DNA of 64,000 bases from Comamonas odontotermitis (GTDB taxonomy: Bacteria > Pseudomonadota > Gammaproteobacteria > Burkholderiales > Burkholderiaceae_C), in NCBI RefSeq assembly GCF_020080045.1, contig NZ_CP083451.1:1054001-1118000 (forward strand). The letters are read 5' to 3'. The translations under genes and the position numbers were made by a program. Below, piece after piece: positions 16,382 through 25,485 of this stretch. The first letter of the stretch is position 1; each line of letters starts with the position of its first letter. The notes below the pieces were generated by a model. The model had not been told where the DNA came from, searched no databases, and saw nothing but the letters and a program-made list of their open reading frames with translations.

Positions 16382-18472
16382 GTGCTGATCCATACCAATG
16401 CCCGGCTGCTTTGTTTGTTCTTGTTGGCAAGCGCGTGCCGTGGCGCGCGTATCGCCGCGTCTGCAATGGCATTGTTGCTGTTGGCCTCCACAGTCGTTCG
16501 GGCGGCCCCTGTCGTTTTTCCTTCGAGCACGGTGGCTGTTACTCTGGACGGTGTGCCGTTGGGAACCCAAACTTCGGGTAGTGGCCTGCGCAATTCCGTA
16601 GTGCATGCTGACGATGGCTCCTACCACCTCTGGCTCATCAAAAATGGCGCTGATTCCTTCATCAGCAAGATGATCCATGCAACTTCCGTAGATGGCGTTG
16701 CATTTACGACGCAAGGAGTCTTGCAGCCTCCCGCCAATTACTGGGCCTTGGCTTGCGGTGCGAACAGCATCCCTGCGACAGAACCGATTGCAACATTCGT
16801 GCGGGTCTCGAAGGTCGGCGGCGAATGGTTGATGGCCGTCTGGCATCAAAACCAAGTGGGCCAGAACTGGTACAGCTACAACACCAGCATTTGGCGTATT
16901 GGGTCCAACCCCGGCAGCTTGGCCGTTACGCCCATCGGACCCTTGCCATCTCAGACCTGCGGCACCATCGCAGGACCTGGCCGCTTCCATGTCGGCGCTT
17001 TCGGTGTGGAGGATTCTTTCATCTATTTACGGCATGTGCCCCAGGCAGGTGCACTGCCTGGATCGAGGGGTGGGAACCTGGGGCGCTACGGTGTGAACCT
17101 TGCTGCATCTCCACCTCTGGCCACGCCACGCCCAGCCACAGATATTGGCAATCCCAAGCAAACACTGGAAGCAGATCTTTTTGCGGGTACCGGTTTTTCG
17201 GAAATTCTGCCGCTCCCGCCGGGGGGCGCTCGCGCGCTGGTGTACAACGCAGGTCGAACACTGCGCGTGGGAAGCGTGCTGGGCACCTACTACAACTTCG
17301 CAGACTACAACACCACTGCGGCCCTGGAGAAGGATCTTTGGTACGTGGAGTCTGCTGATGGCGGAGTCAGCTGGAGTTCTCCGGCTCGCATTTATGGCCC
17401 GGCAGGCGTCAATGTACTGGTCGGCGGATTGCCCAACGGAGGCAATTTCAGCGCTCCAGAGGTCACCTCGGACGGTCGCAGCTATTTCCTGACGCGCGAC
17501 GCCTGCAACAACAGCGTCATGGTCACCGCGCCTGGCGGCAACAGCGACGATCCGGGCCTGAGTGTCAGCATGCAGTTCAATCCTGCAAACATCGTCGCCG
17601 GCCAAACTACGCAGTGGGCCGTCACATTGCAGGGGCCGCAAGGTTGTGATCCTCTCGCGACAGCAGCCATTGTTACGGATCTGGCCTATGCCCATTCGCT
17701 TCCTGCGAACCTGCAGTTCACGGGAGTTGTTGTAAGTAACAGCTGCTCGGGTGTGTTGGATGCTCCTGCCGGGGGCTCGCTGAGTTTGTCTGGCGTGGCG
17801 TTGGCTGCGGGGCAGAGCTGCACCACCGTCATGGAGGTGCGGGGTGTTGAGCCCGGCAGCTATGGCGACCGTATTGCTGCAGCAGAGGTAACGAATGCAC
17901 AAAATCTGACGCCTGCGCGAGACGCTGAGGCAACACTGATCGTGTCGGAGGACCCTGTGGTACAGCTGCCGCAGATTTCTGTCACCAAGAGTCGCCCGGG
18001 TGCTGCTCTGACTCCTGGCGGCACAGCTGTCTATTCCGTGACCGTGGCGAACACAGGCCAGACATCTGCGGGCGGCACCTTGCTCAACGACGCAATGCCT
18101 GCAGGTATCGAAAGCTGGAGCTGGACTTGCGCGGCCACAGGAGGCGCGCTGTGCCCTGCGCCCAGTGGTGCCGCTGCTCTGAATGAGCAGGTGGCGACCT
18201 TTCCTGCAGGCTCGCAACTGGTGTATACCGTGACTGCGCGGCTACTGAGGACTGCCTCTGGATCCATCACCAATGTTGCAATAGTGACTCCGCCCGCACA
18301 GGGTGATTGTCTGGAGGCATGTCAGGCGCAGGTCACGGATGATGTGACTGCGCACCCTGGCGATGTTGTACCCGTTCCATCATTAGGCCAGTGGGCGCTG
18401 ATGCTGCTCTCCATTGTCTTTGCCGCATTCGCTGCAACGTGCTCATCAGGTGCGCCGCCGCGCAGGCGTTGA
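16382..18472 (+). CDS. Secreted beta-propeller-like/DUF11 protein with IPTL-CTERM-like tail
   Basis: This protein of about 696 residues is predicted to be exported. The GTG at 16382 has AGGAGA 5 bases upstream, and a long signal sequence ends near VVRAA/P. The first 380 residues look like a sialidase-type beta-propeller with a BNR/Asp-box-like motif SADGGVSW and repeated blade-like segments (DDGSYHLWLIKNG). A DUF11-like region (NPANIVAGQTTQWAVTLQG) and a true DUF11 domain (ISVTKSRPGAALTPGGTAVY) follow. The last 35 residues, VPSLGQWALMLLSIVFAAF then an Arg-rich end, closely match the tail of the giant protein at 7276. Glycan binding or cleavage is only a guess; catalytic residues of sialidases were not identified. 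Confidence 0.8.
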   Translation: MLIHTNARLLCLFLLASACRGARIAASAMALLLLASTVVRAAPVVFPSSTVAVTLDGVPLGTQTSGSGLRNSVVHADDGSYHLWLIKNGADSFISKMIHATSVDGVAFTTQGVLQPPANYWALACGANSIPATEPIATFVRVSKVGGEWLMAVWHQNQVGQNWYSYNTSIWRIGSNPGSLAVTPIGPLPSQTCGTIAGPGRFHVGAFGVEDSFIYLRHVPQAGALPGSRGGNLGRYGVNLAASPPLATPRPATDIGNPKQTLEADLFAGTGFSEILPLPPGGARALVYNAGRTLRVGSVLGTYYNFADYNTTAALEKDLWYVESADGGVSWSSPARIYGPAGVNVLVGGLPNGGNFSAPEVTSDGRSYFLTRDACNNSVMVTAPGGNSDDPGLSVSMQFNPANIVAGQTTQWAVTLQGPQGCDPLATAAIVTDLAYAHSLPANLQFTGVVVSNSCSGVLDAPAGGSLSLSGVALAAGQSCTTVMEVRGVEPGSYGDRIAAAEVTNAQNLTPARDAEATLIVSEDPVVQLPQISVTKSRPGAALTPGGTAVYSVTVANTGQTSAGGTLLNDAMPAGIESWSWTCAATGGALCPAPSGAAALNEQVATFPAGSQLVYTVTARLLRTASGSITNVAIVTPPAQGDCLEACQAQVTDDVTAHPGDVVPVPSLGQWALMLLSIVFAAFAATCSSGAPPRRR

Positions 18473-18592
18473 TTCGAGCGAGTGCATGGGCAGCGTTTCA
18501 AGGCCAGGTGCGAGGCCCCGAGTGGTATTCAAGCCCGCTGCATCCGGTGCTCGGCGACTTCCGCCCACTGCTGCCCGAGCCGCCTTGGCTAT

Positions 18593-19262
18593 GTGAAACG
18601 AATTTCAACGGCAAGACCTTTGCTGCAGCATCGTTGCTCGCTTGTGGTGGAGGCGTGGGAGAAAAAGGGGAACAGGGCGACGCTAGAGATGCCAGAACAT
18701 GGGCTCGCGCACCTGTTGACTTTTACGCCCCCAATTTGGATGGCTCCAACAACCCGGAACTGCATTTTGGTGACCAGACCCTGCGCCAAAGCATACGCAT
18801 TTCCGTAGGAGGTCAGTCCGTTTATTGGCACGCTTCAAGCGCGATGCATTGGATGTGCCGGATGCCAGCCACATCATCGTACTGATTGGTATCAACGATA
18901 TTCAGTACGGCAGCCTGCTCCCGAAGCGAGCCAGGACTTTTGACGAAATGGCTGTGGGCTATACGCAATTGGTGCAGGCGGCCCAGGCGCAGGGCGTGAG
19001 GATCCAATGGGGCACTCTTCTACCTTTTGGAGGACCGGCGGATGACTCGACTGAGGCTGAATCGCAGCGCCAAGCGCTGAATACCTGGCTGTGCGCCAAT
19101 TCGGTCAAGGCGGATGCGGTGATTGATTTCGACCAGGCGCTACGAGACCCTGCTCAGCCGACTCGCCTGCTGCCTCTCTATGACTCCGGTGATCGCCTTA
19201 ATCCCAGTGACGAGGGTTATGCAGCCCTGGCCAATACGGTCGATTTGGCATCTTTGCGTTGA
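18593..19262 (+). pseudogene. Decayed SGNH/GDSL-family lipoprotein hydrolase (frameshifts, internal deletion)
   Basis: Three pieces of one gene lie in different frames. GTG 18593 opens MKRISTA, which joins after a frameshift to TFAAASLLACGGG, a lipoprotein signal with an LLAC lipobox. Next, from about 18700, the frame reads WARAPVDFYAPN and LRQSIRISVGGQ, the N-terminal domain of secreted SGNH hydrolases. At about 18815-18830 the frame jumps directly to RDALDVPDASHIIVLIGIND, so the segment with the catalytic GDS block is missing. The 3' piece (18825-19262) keeps block III (GIND) and block V, but the catalytic DxxH of block V reads DRLN. The 18825 frame alone could still make a 145-residue fragment. 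Confidence 0.7.
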
Positions 19263-19394
19263 TCCGGGCTAGACCTTCCCTCTATCCATGACTGCAGCTC
19301 GCACAGCTATGGTTCCCTGGGAAGGGGGGAGATGGCCACCAAGGACGCCATTTTTCAGAAATCTGCATTTCTTCCCGAGACCCTCAAATTGCCT

Positions 19395-19402
19395 GCTATA
19401 AT
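19395..19402 (+). promoter_or_regulatory. Extended -10 promoter element of the tRNA genes
   Basis: TGCTATAAT (extended -10, TATAAT at 19397-19402) lies 17 bases before the tRNA-Ser gene. There is no good -35 box at the expected spacing, which the TG extension can compensate. Confidence 0.5.
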
Positions 19403-19419
19403 TTCAGCTTCGGCGCTGC

Positions 19420-19510
<91 letters not shown>

Positions 19511-19524
19511 CGCATCGATAATAA

Positions 19525-19601
19525 GCGGCTGTAGCTCAGCTGGATAGAGTACTTGGCTACGAACCAAGGGGTCGTGGGTTCGATTCCTGCCAGCCGCACC
19601 A
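19525..19601 (+). tRNA. tRNA-Arg (anticodon ACG)
   Basis: This 77-base tRNA has acceptor arm GCGGCTG/CAGCCGC, anticodon stem CTTGG/CCAAG with loop CTACGAA giving anticodon ACG (A34 edited to inosine to read CGU/CGC/CGA), T-loop ttcgatt and an encoded CCA. It lies 15 bases after tRNA-Ser and is probably co-transcribed. Confidence 0.96.
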
Positions 19602-19606
19602 TATTG

Positions 19607-19639
19607 AAAAGCCTGCAATCTTTGGATTGCAGGCTTTTT
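19607..19639 (+). terminator. Rho-independent terminator of the tRNA pair
   Basis: A 10-bp perfect stem (gcctgcaatc 19611-19620 / gattgcaggc 19625-19634) with a 4-base loop is flanked by AAAA and TTTTT. It begins just after the tRNA-Arg CCA. Confidence 0.92.
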
Positions 19640-19697
19640 CTTTGTCGTCATGCCGCCTTGCCTCCATGCTGCGGCCCAATTTGCTTAAATGGCGGGT

Positions 19698-20255
19698 ATG
19701 AACAAAGCTTTCACCAAAGAGTCCGACGCAGACGACGATGAGATGCCGGAGTTGCCCAGGATTGCTGGCGGCAAGAATTACATCACACCAGCAGGCTACC
19801 GCACGCTGGAGGCCGAACTGCTGCAGTTGATTGATGATGAGCGCCCGAAGGTGGTGGAGGTCGTGCACTGGGCGGCCAGCAATGGGGATCGGTCTGAAAA
19901 CGGCGACTACCTGTATGGCAAAAAGCGCTTGCGGGAGATTGATCGCCGTATTCGTTTTCTGACCAAGCGCATGGAGGCGGCTGAAGTGGTAGACCCATCA
20001 GTGCACCACGGAAGCGATCAGGTGTACTTTGGCGCGACGGTCACATACTGTGACCAGAACGGTTGCGATGAGCGCATTGTCATCATGGGAATTGATGAGG
20101 CCGATGCAAGCCGCGGACAGGTGAGCTGGATTGCGCCTATTGCGCGGGCTTTGCTCAAGGCCCGGGTCGGCGACGAGGTTCAACTGCCAACCCCGGGGGG
20201 CGTGCGCGTACTGGAGGTGCTGGATGTGGAGTATCCGCCGCCCAAGACTGCCTGA
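19698..20255 (+). CDS. greB: Transcription elongation factor GreB
   Basis: This 185-residue protein rescues backtracked RNA polymerase by stimulating transcript cleavage. The N-terminal coiled-coil includes the acidic tip and GDRSENGDYLYGKKRLREID, and the C-terminal FKBP-like domain includes VDPSVHHGSDQVYFGATVTY and PIARALLKARVGDEV. MNKAFTKESD at 19698 is the likely start, as in relatives; an in-frame ATG three codons earlier is possible. An acidic stretch near the N-terminus (DADDDEMPELP) is typical of the betaproteobacterial form. It converges on spoT with a 35-base gap. Confidence 0.95.
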   Translation: MNKAFTKESDADDDEMPELPRIAGGKNYITPAGYRTLEAELLQLIDDERPKVVEVVHWAASNGDRSENGDYLYGKKRLREIDRRIRFLTKRMEAAEVVDPSVHHGSDQVYFGATVTYCDQNGCDERIVIMGIDEADASRGQVSWIAPIARALLKARVGDEVQLPTPGGVRVLEVLDVEYPPPKTA

Positions 20256-20290
20256 TTGACCTGATATGCCTGCTGGAGCGTGAATGGCGT

Positions 20291-22543
20291 TCAGGCTGTC
20301 GGCAGTATGCGATAGGCTCGCGATACATAGGATAGCTTGACGAGTTGACGCAGCATATGCTCCACCTGCTGGCGATCGCTCACTACCAGCACAAACTTCA
20401 GCTCCGTGGTGTTCATGGCGACTTCGTCGTCCATGGTGATATGGGTGATGTCTGAGCCCAGTGCGGCAATTTCCGCTGCAATCTTTCCCAGGACGCCCTT
20501 GCCATTGATGATGGTGACAACGACGCCAGTTTCGAAGTCGCCTTTGGGCTCGTCGGCCCATTCCACTTCGACAAAGCGTTCTGCGTCCTTGCTCAGCAAC
20601 TTCTTGCAGACCGCGCAGTCGCTGTTGTGAACGATCAGACCTGCATTGCGATCCAGATAGCCGGCAACACTGTCGCCAGGTACCGGGCGACAGCATTTGG
20701 CGTATTTGACTGCGGCGTTGTTGCCGCCATCGAGAACAACGGCGCTGGTGACGGAGGAACTCCTGTTTTTATAGCGCTCCTGGGTCAGCAGCACGGCGTC
20801 GGGACGCATGCCCTGTTCTGCGAGCAGTTCCACCATTTGCTTGGCTGCGAATACCGCAATGCGCTTGCCCTGGCCAATGTCGCTGAACAGTTCGGCCTTG
20901 TTGCGCGCGCCCAATCGCTCCAGCAGTCCATCCCAGGCTGCTTTTGCCTCGGGTAGCTGCGAGATGCCTTCAGCACGCAGTGCTTGCAACAGCAGGCGCT
21001 CTCCCAGGACTGCCGTCTCACTTTGGCCCTGGGTCTTGAGGTAATAGCGAATCTTGGATTTGGCGCGCCCCGTGCGCACGATGGTGAGCCAGGAGGGGTG
21101 AGGCACCGCCTCAGGCGAGGTGGTGACTTCAACGATGTCGCCGCTCTTGAGTACGGTGCTCAGGGGAACCTGCTCGTTGTTGATGCGGGCGCCAGATGTG
21201 TGCTCACCCACATTGCTGTGGATGGCATAGGCAAAATCCAGCACCGTGGCGCCGCGCGGCAAGGTCAACATCTGGTTTTTGGGAGTGAACACATAGACCG
21301 AGTCGGGGAACAGGTCCACGCGCACGTTGTCCCAGAATTCATGCGCATCGCGGGTTTCGTCCTGGATATCGAGCAGCGACTGTACCCATTTGGTGCCCAA
21401 CTGCTCGCCGCTGCCGGAGGCGCGAGCCTGGATCATCCAGTGCGTGAGCACACCGTTTTCGTCCACCAGATTCATGTCCTCGGTGCGGATCTGGAAATCC
21501 ATGCTCACGCCCGATGGGCCAACCAGGGTGGTATGCAGCGACTGGTAGCCATTGGATTTTGGGTTGGCAATGTAATCGCGGAACTTGGATGGCACGGGAC
21601 GGAAAACCTGGTGCAGCACGCCCAGCGCCGTATAACAGTCGATCAGGTTGGGAACGATGACGCGTACGGCATACGAATCGGTGACTTGCGCAAACGATAA
21701 ATGCTTGGCATCCATCTTCTTGTAGATGGAATACAGCGTCTTTTCCTGGTTGCCCAGGCGAATCTTGATGCCGGATTTGGCAAAGGATGCATCCACCTCG
21801 GCATGGATTTTCTGCACCACTTCCTTGCGGCGGTTGCGCGAGCGGCCCAGCGCTTTGACCAGGGTGTCATGGCGCCATGGATACAGGTGCTTGAAGGCCA
21901 GGTCCTGAAGCTCCCGGTAGACGCGATTGATGCCCAGCCGGTTGGCAATGGGCACATGGATTTCCATGGTTTCGGTGGAAATGCGTCCCCATTTGCTGCG
22001 CGGCATGTCCGACATGGTGCGCATATTGTGGGTTCGGTCTGCCAGCTTGACGAGAATCACGCGAACGTCGCGCGCCATGGCCAGCAGCATTTTGCGGAAG
22101 GATTCCGCCTGGTTTTCCTCGCGCGAATTGAAATGCAGCTTGTCCAGCTTGGTGAGGCCGTCGACCAACTCTGCCACCGTGTCGCCAAACTGCCGGGCGA
22201 TATCGTCGCGGGTGACGCCACAGTCTTCCATGGCGTCGTGCATCAGTGCTGCCATCAGGGCTTCGGCGTCCAGCTTCCAGGTGGCACAGATCTCGGCAAC
22301 CGCAATGGGGTGGGTGATATAGGGGTCGCCGCTGCTGCGGAACTGGCCGGAGTGCGCAACCGCTGCAAATTCAAAGGCTTCTTCCACCCGCGCCAGATCG
22401 GCATCTTTCAGGTAATCAAGCTTTTCCAGGAATGCAGCATAGGCACTCACGACTACCGGGTAGGACATAGCAGGCTTGGCTGCGGCGGTAGCGGAAGTAC
22501 CAGAAGATTGAACGGGAGGGGTGGAGATGGACACGGACTTCAC
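20291..22543 (-). CDS. spoT: Bifunctional (p)ppGpp synthetase/hydrolase SpoT
   Basis: This 750-residue RelA/SpoT homologue has the full domain order: HD hydrolase domain (about 55-200, H64 and the HD pair at 102-103 in LMHDAMED), the synthetase domain with YQSLHTTLVGP, a TGS domain (VYVFTPKNQMLTLPRGATVL), and a C-terminal ACT domain (VVVTIINGKGVLGKIAAEI). The intact HD motif implies the bifunctional SpoT type that both makes and degrades ppGpp. It is the last gene of the gmk-rpoZ-spoT run and faces greB. A hairpin terminator between rpoZ and spoT means part of its expression may depend on readthrough or its own promoter. Confidence 0.96.
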   Translation of the reverse strand: MKSVSISTPPVQSSGTSATAAAKPAMSYPVVVSAYAAFLEKLDYLKDADLARVEEAFEFAAVAHSGQFRSSGDPYITHPIAVAEICATWKLDAEALMAALMHDAMEDCGVTRDDIARQFGDTVAELVDGLTKLDKLHFNSREENQAESFRKMLLAMARDVRVILVKLADRTHNMRTMSDMPRSKWGRISTETMEIHVPIANRLGINRVYRELQDLAFKHLYPWRHDTLVKALGRSRNRRKEVVQKIHAEVDASFAKSGIKIRLGNQEKTLYSIYKKMDAKHLSFAQVTDSYAVRVIVPNLIDCYTALGVLHQVFRPVPSKFRDYIANPKSNGYQSLHTTLVGPSGVSMDFQIRTEDMNLVDENGVLTHWMIQARASGSGEQLGTKWVQSLLDIQDETRDAHEFWDNVRVDLFPDSVYVFTPKNQMLTLPRGATVLDFAYAIHSNVGEHTSGARINNEQVPLSTVLKSGDIVEVTTSPEAVPHPSWLTIVRTGRAKSKIRYYLKTQGQSETAVLGERLLLQALRAEGISQLPEAKAAWDGLLERLGARNKAELFSDIGQGKRIAVFAAKQMVELLAEQGMRPDAVLLTQERYKNRSSSVTSAVVLDGGNNAAVKYAKCCRPVPGDSVAGYLDRNAGLIVHNSDCAVCKKLLSKDAERFVEVEWADEPKGDFETGVVVTIINGKGVLGKIAAEIAALGSDITHITMDDEVAMNTTELKFVLVVSDRQQVEHMLRQLVKLSYVSRAYRILPTA

Positions 22544-22581
22544 GCCTTTACTGTAGCGTGCGATGACAAACTTGTGTGAAT

Positions 22582-22615
22582 AACAAGAAAAATGGCACCG
22601 ATATTCGGTGCCATT
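22582..22615 (-). terminator. Terminator/attenuator between rpoZ and spoT
   Basis: A perfect 11-bp stem (aatggcaccga 22591-22601 / tcggtgccatt 22605-22615) with a 3-base loop is followed on the minus strand by tttttcttgtt. It lies in the 92-base gap between rpoZ and spoT. Confidence 0.8.
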
Positions 22616-22635
22616 GCGCGTGAAGATACGAGGAT

Positions 22636-22839
22636 TTAACCCGGAACTTTCTTCAGCATCTCCAGGCCGACCTTGCCAGCTGCGATTTCGCGCAAGGCAG
22701 TGACTGCCGGCTTGTTGCGGCTGTCGATCTTGGGGGTGTGGCCTTGGCTGAGCATGCGGGCGCGGTAGGTGGCCGCAAGCACGAGCTGGAAACGGTTAGG
22801 GACTTTTTCGAGGCAATCTTCTACAGTGATGCGGGCCAT
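22636..22839 (-). CDS. rpoZ: RNA polymerase omega subunit
   Basis: This 67-residue protein is the omega subunit that stabilises the beta-prime subunit and forms part of a ppGpp site on RNA polymerase. The family core [20 protein letters not shown], the conserved block ATYRARML, and [17 protein letters not shown] are present. Its start codon overlaps the gmk stop by one base (TGATG), with GGAG 9 bases upstream, so it is translationally coupled to gmk. Its link with spoT in one unit is common in proteobacteria. Confidence 0.96.
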   Translation of the reverse strand: MARITVEDCLEKVPNRFQLVLAATYRARMLSQGHTPKIDSRNKPAVTALREIAAGKVGLEMLKKVPG

Positions 22840-23477
22840 CAGGAGTTCTCCAGGCTGTCAGATATGTTGAGTGACGAGAATATTTCGGCACGGGCGCGGC
22901 GCTGGCACAAAAAACGCAGCCGTTGCGAATGAACAACAGCTTTCAGATCGAACAGTGCGCGTTCAAATAACTCGTTGATTATAACGAAGTCGAATTTGTC
23001 GACCTGGGACATTTCCTGATGGGCATTCTTCAGGCGCACTTCGATAACCTCCGAGGTGTCTTCGCCCCGGTTCTCCAGGCGCGAACGCAGCTCATCCCAG
23101 CTCGGCGGCAAGATGAAGATCAGCACGGCATGCGGAAAGCTTTCCTTGATCTGCAAGGCGCCCTGGTAATCGATCTCCAGCACGATGTCCGCGCCTTTGG
23201 CCAGGCGCTCCTCGATGGCCTTTTTGGCAGTGCCGTACATGTTGCCATGCACATTGGCCCATTCCACGAAAGCGTTGCCCGCGATCATTTTTTCGAAATC
23301 TTCGCGTGACGCGAAGTAGTACTCGCGACCATGCTTTTCCTGGCCGCGTGGTGCGCGCGTGGTGTGCGAGATGGAGCGGTAGACCTGGGAATCGAGTTCC
23401 AGCAGGGCCTTGACCAGCGATGATTTACCGGCCCCGCTGGGGGCCGATACGACGAAGAGATTTCCTGGGTAATCCAT
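22839..23477 (-). CDS. gmk: Guanylate kinase
   Basis: This 212-residue enzyme phosphorylates GMP to GDP with ATP. It has the P-loop [11 protein letters not shown] (about 11-21), the GMP-binding segment [21 protein letters not shown] and the lid region. Length and order are standard for the family. It lies 22 bases after yicC and overlaps rpoZ by one base, in the conserved order yicC-gmk-rpoZ-spoT. Confidence 0.97.
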   Translation of the reverse strand: MDYPGNLFVVSAPSGAGKSSLVKALLELDSQVYRSISHTTRAPRGQEKHGREYYFASREDFEKMIAGNAFVEWANVHGNMYGTAKKAIEERLAKGADIVLEIDYQGALQIKESFPHAVLIFILPPSWDELRSRLENRGEDTSEVIEVRLKNAHQEMSQVDKFDFVIINELFERALFDLKAVVHSQRLRFLCQRRARAEIFSSLNISDSLENS

Positions 23478-23499
23478 GGTGATGAATAGCTTTTTGTTT

Positions 23500-24411
23500 T
23501 TATTCGATGTTCTGTACCTGCTCGCGCATCTGCTCGATCAGCACCTTCATGTCCACGCTGATGCGTGTCAGCTCCAGCGCAGCTGATTTGGAGCCCAGCG
23601 TGTTGGCCTCGCGATGCAGTTCCTGGATCAGAAAATCCAGGCGCTTGCCGATGTCGCCACCCTTGCCCAGCAGGCGGGTGATTTCTTCGAGGTGCGAGCG
23701 CAGACGGGTGATTTCTTCGGCAACGTCGATGCGGATGGCAAAGGAGGTGGCTTCTGTCAGGGCGCGATCTTGTGCTGCTTCGGGTGAAACGCTGCCTTCG
23801 GTCAACGCCATAGCGTCCTTCCAGCGCTCCAGAAAGCGGTCTTTCTGCTGCCTGACGAGGTCCGGAACCAGTGGCTCGGCCTTTTCGGCCAGGGCCTTGA
23901 GCTGGTCGACCCGGTCCTGCAGCATCGCAGTGAGGCGTTTTCCTTCACGCTGGCGGGCATCGAGCAAGGCTTTGAGTGCCTGCTTGCAAACGTCGGCAAC
24001 GGATTCGGCCCAGTTCTCGGGGAGGTCGGAGCTGCCGGTGCCGCTTAAACGCAACACTTCTGCCACGGTAAGAGGCTGGGCGCTGGGCATCCATGCGGTG
24101 ACCGTGTCCTGAAAGCTGCCCAATTGCTGCAGCAGACGCGCGGAAGCCACGGGAATGTTTGACGCTTGTTCACTGACGACCAGAACCCGCACTTCCACCT
24201 TGCCGCGCTTCAGACTATTATCGACAAGAGAGCGTAACTGTGGTTCGCAGCTTCTGAGATCTTCCGGAAGCTTGAAAGATAAATCGAGAAAACGGCTGTT
24301 AACCGAGCGAATTTCCAGTCCGACGCGCCAGAGAGAGGGAGCATTGTCGCCACCGGCCGGTGGGATGCTTTGCTGGACAGAGGCATAGCCTGTCATGCTG
24401 TAAACTGGCAT
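23500..24411 (-). CDS. yicC: YicC/YloC-family endoribonuclease
   Basis: This 303-residue protein belongs to the YicC family, members of which have been shown to be endoribonucleases acting in RNA turnover. The N-terminal signature VYSMTGYAS, the [20 protein letters not shown] block, and the C-terminal [20 protein letters not shown] signature are clear. The ATG at 24411 ([10 protein letters not shown]) is chosen over an upstream in-frame ATG because the family begins here. It is divergent from the Ser/Thr kinase gene, with 72 bases between starts. Confidence 0.93.
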   Translation of the reverse strand: MPVYSMTGYASVQQSIPPAGGDNAPSLWRVGLEIRSVNSRFLDLSFKLPEDLRSCEPQLRSLVDNSLKRGKVEVRVLVVSEQASNIPVASARLLQQLGSFQDTVTAWMPSAQPLTVAEVLRLSGTGSSDLPENWAESVADVCKQALKALLDARQREGKRLTAMLQDRVDQLKALAEKAEPLVPDLVRQQKDRFLERWKDAMALTEGSVSPEAAQDRALTEATSFAIRIDVAEEITRLRSHLEEITRLLGKGGDIGKRLDFLIQELHREANTLGSKSAALELTRISVDMKVLIEQMREQVQNIE

Positions 24412-24483
24412 AGGACTGTATGGGGTTGCTTGCAATCGCGCTCATTATCAGGCTTCTCATATACCTGCGTTGTTCATCTAACT

Positions 24484-25485
24484 ATGTCAAAAGCAAAGCC
24501 AGCGCCGTTACCCACCAATACCGTCATCGGTGGATATCGTATCGTGCGGCGTATATCGTCGGGGGGATTCGGGGTTGTCTATCTGGCTTTGGCGCCTGAT
24601 GGCCAGCAGGTGGCCATCAAGGAATATCTGCCTTCCAGCCTGGCCTCGCGTGAGCCTGGCGCCCTGGCGCCCACGGTAGAGCCCGAAAAATTGTCGTTGT
24701 ACCGCCTGGGCCTCAAGAGCTTTTTCGAAGAGGGGCGGGCGCTCGCGCAAATCTCCCATCCCTCGGTGGTCAGCGTCTACAACTTCTTCCGCGAGAACGA
24801 GACTGTCTACATGGTCATGAACTACCTGGAGGGTGCCACCCTGCAGGATTTCATCGTGACCGCGCGCGACCTGAAAGAGGCCAAGGTCTTCCGCGAGTCG
24901 ACGATCCGCTCGCTGTTTGACGAGGTACTGCGCGGCCTGCGCATCGTGCACCAGCACAAGATGCTGCATCTGGACATCAAGCCGGCCAATATCTTCATCA
25001 CCGATGACAACAAGGCCTTGATGATCGACTTTGGCGCTGCGCGCGAAGTGCTCAGCAAGGAAGGCAATTTTGTCCGTCCCATGTACACGCCGGGCTTTGC
25101 AGCGCCCGAGATGTACCGCCGCGACACACCGCTGGGGCCGTGGACCGATATCTATGCCATTGGTGCCTGTATCTATGCCTGCATGCAAGGCATTCCGCCC
25201 AATGACGCGCCCAAGCGGCAGGAGAAGGATCGCCTGGGCCTTGCGCTTTCGAAAGTGCGCGGCGTTTATTCCGACAACCTGATCGAACTGGTGGAGTGGT
25301 GCATGGCGCTGGATCCCCAGGCGCGCCCGCAGTCGGTGTTTCTGCTGCAGAAGGAGCTGGCGCGGGAGGACGAGCGCCGCTACACCAAGCTGACGGTTTC
25401 CGAGAAAGTTCGTATGTCGATTGACTCGCTGGTAAGCGATACCAAGAAAAATATCCAGGCGCGTGCAGGGAGCTCCACCAAATGA
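24484..25485 (+). CDS. Eukaryote-like serine/threonine protein kinase
   Basis: This 333-residue soluble protein is a Hanks-type kinase. The glycine loop is ISSGGFGVVYLA (24-35), the ATP-binding lysine is K46 in VAIKEYLP, the catalytic loop is HLDIKPANI (D164, HLD replacing the usual HRD), and IDFGAAREV holds the DFG motif (182-184). GFAAPEMY is the APE segment. No transmembrane segment is visible and there is a short C-terminal tail. The stop codon overlaps the start of the PP2C gene (ATGA), so kinase and phosphatase are a translationally coupled reversible pair. The ATG at 24484 is chosen because the upstream extension overlaps yicC. Its substrates are unknown. Confidence 0.92.
   Translation: MSKAKPAPLPTNTVIGGYRIVRRISSGGFGVVYLALAPDGQQVAIKEYLPSSLASREPGALAPTVEPEKLSLYRLGLKSFFEEGRALAQISHPSVVSVYNFFRENETVYMVMNYLEGATLQDFIVTARDLKEAKVFRESTIRSLFDEVLRGLRIVHQHKMLHLDIKPANIFITDDNKALMIDFGAAREVLSKEGNFVRPMYTPGFAAPEMYRRDTPLGPWTDIYAIGACIYACMQGIPPNDAPKRQEKDRLGLALSKVRGVYSDNLIELVEWCMALDPQARPQSVFLLQKELAREDERRYTKLTVSEKVRMSIDSLVSDTKKNIQARAGSSTK

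Noticed and set aside
18825..19262. Intact small GDSL hydrolase of 145 residues
   Set aside because: It lacks the GDS nucleophile block and has Asn at the catalytic His; the missing upstream parts are found in other frames, so it is better read as part of a pseudogene.
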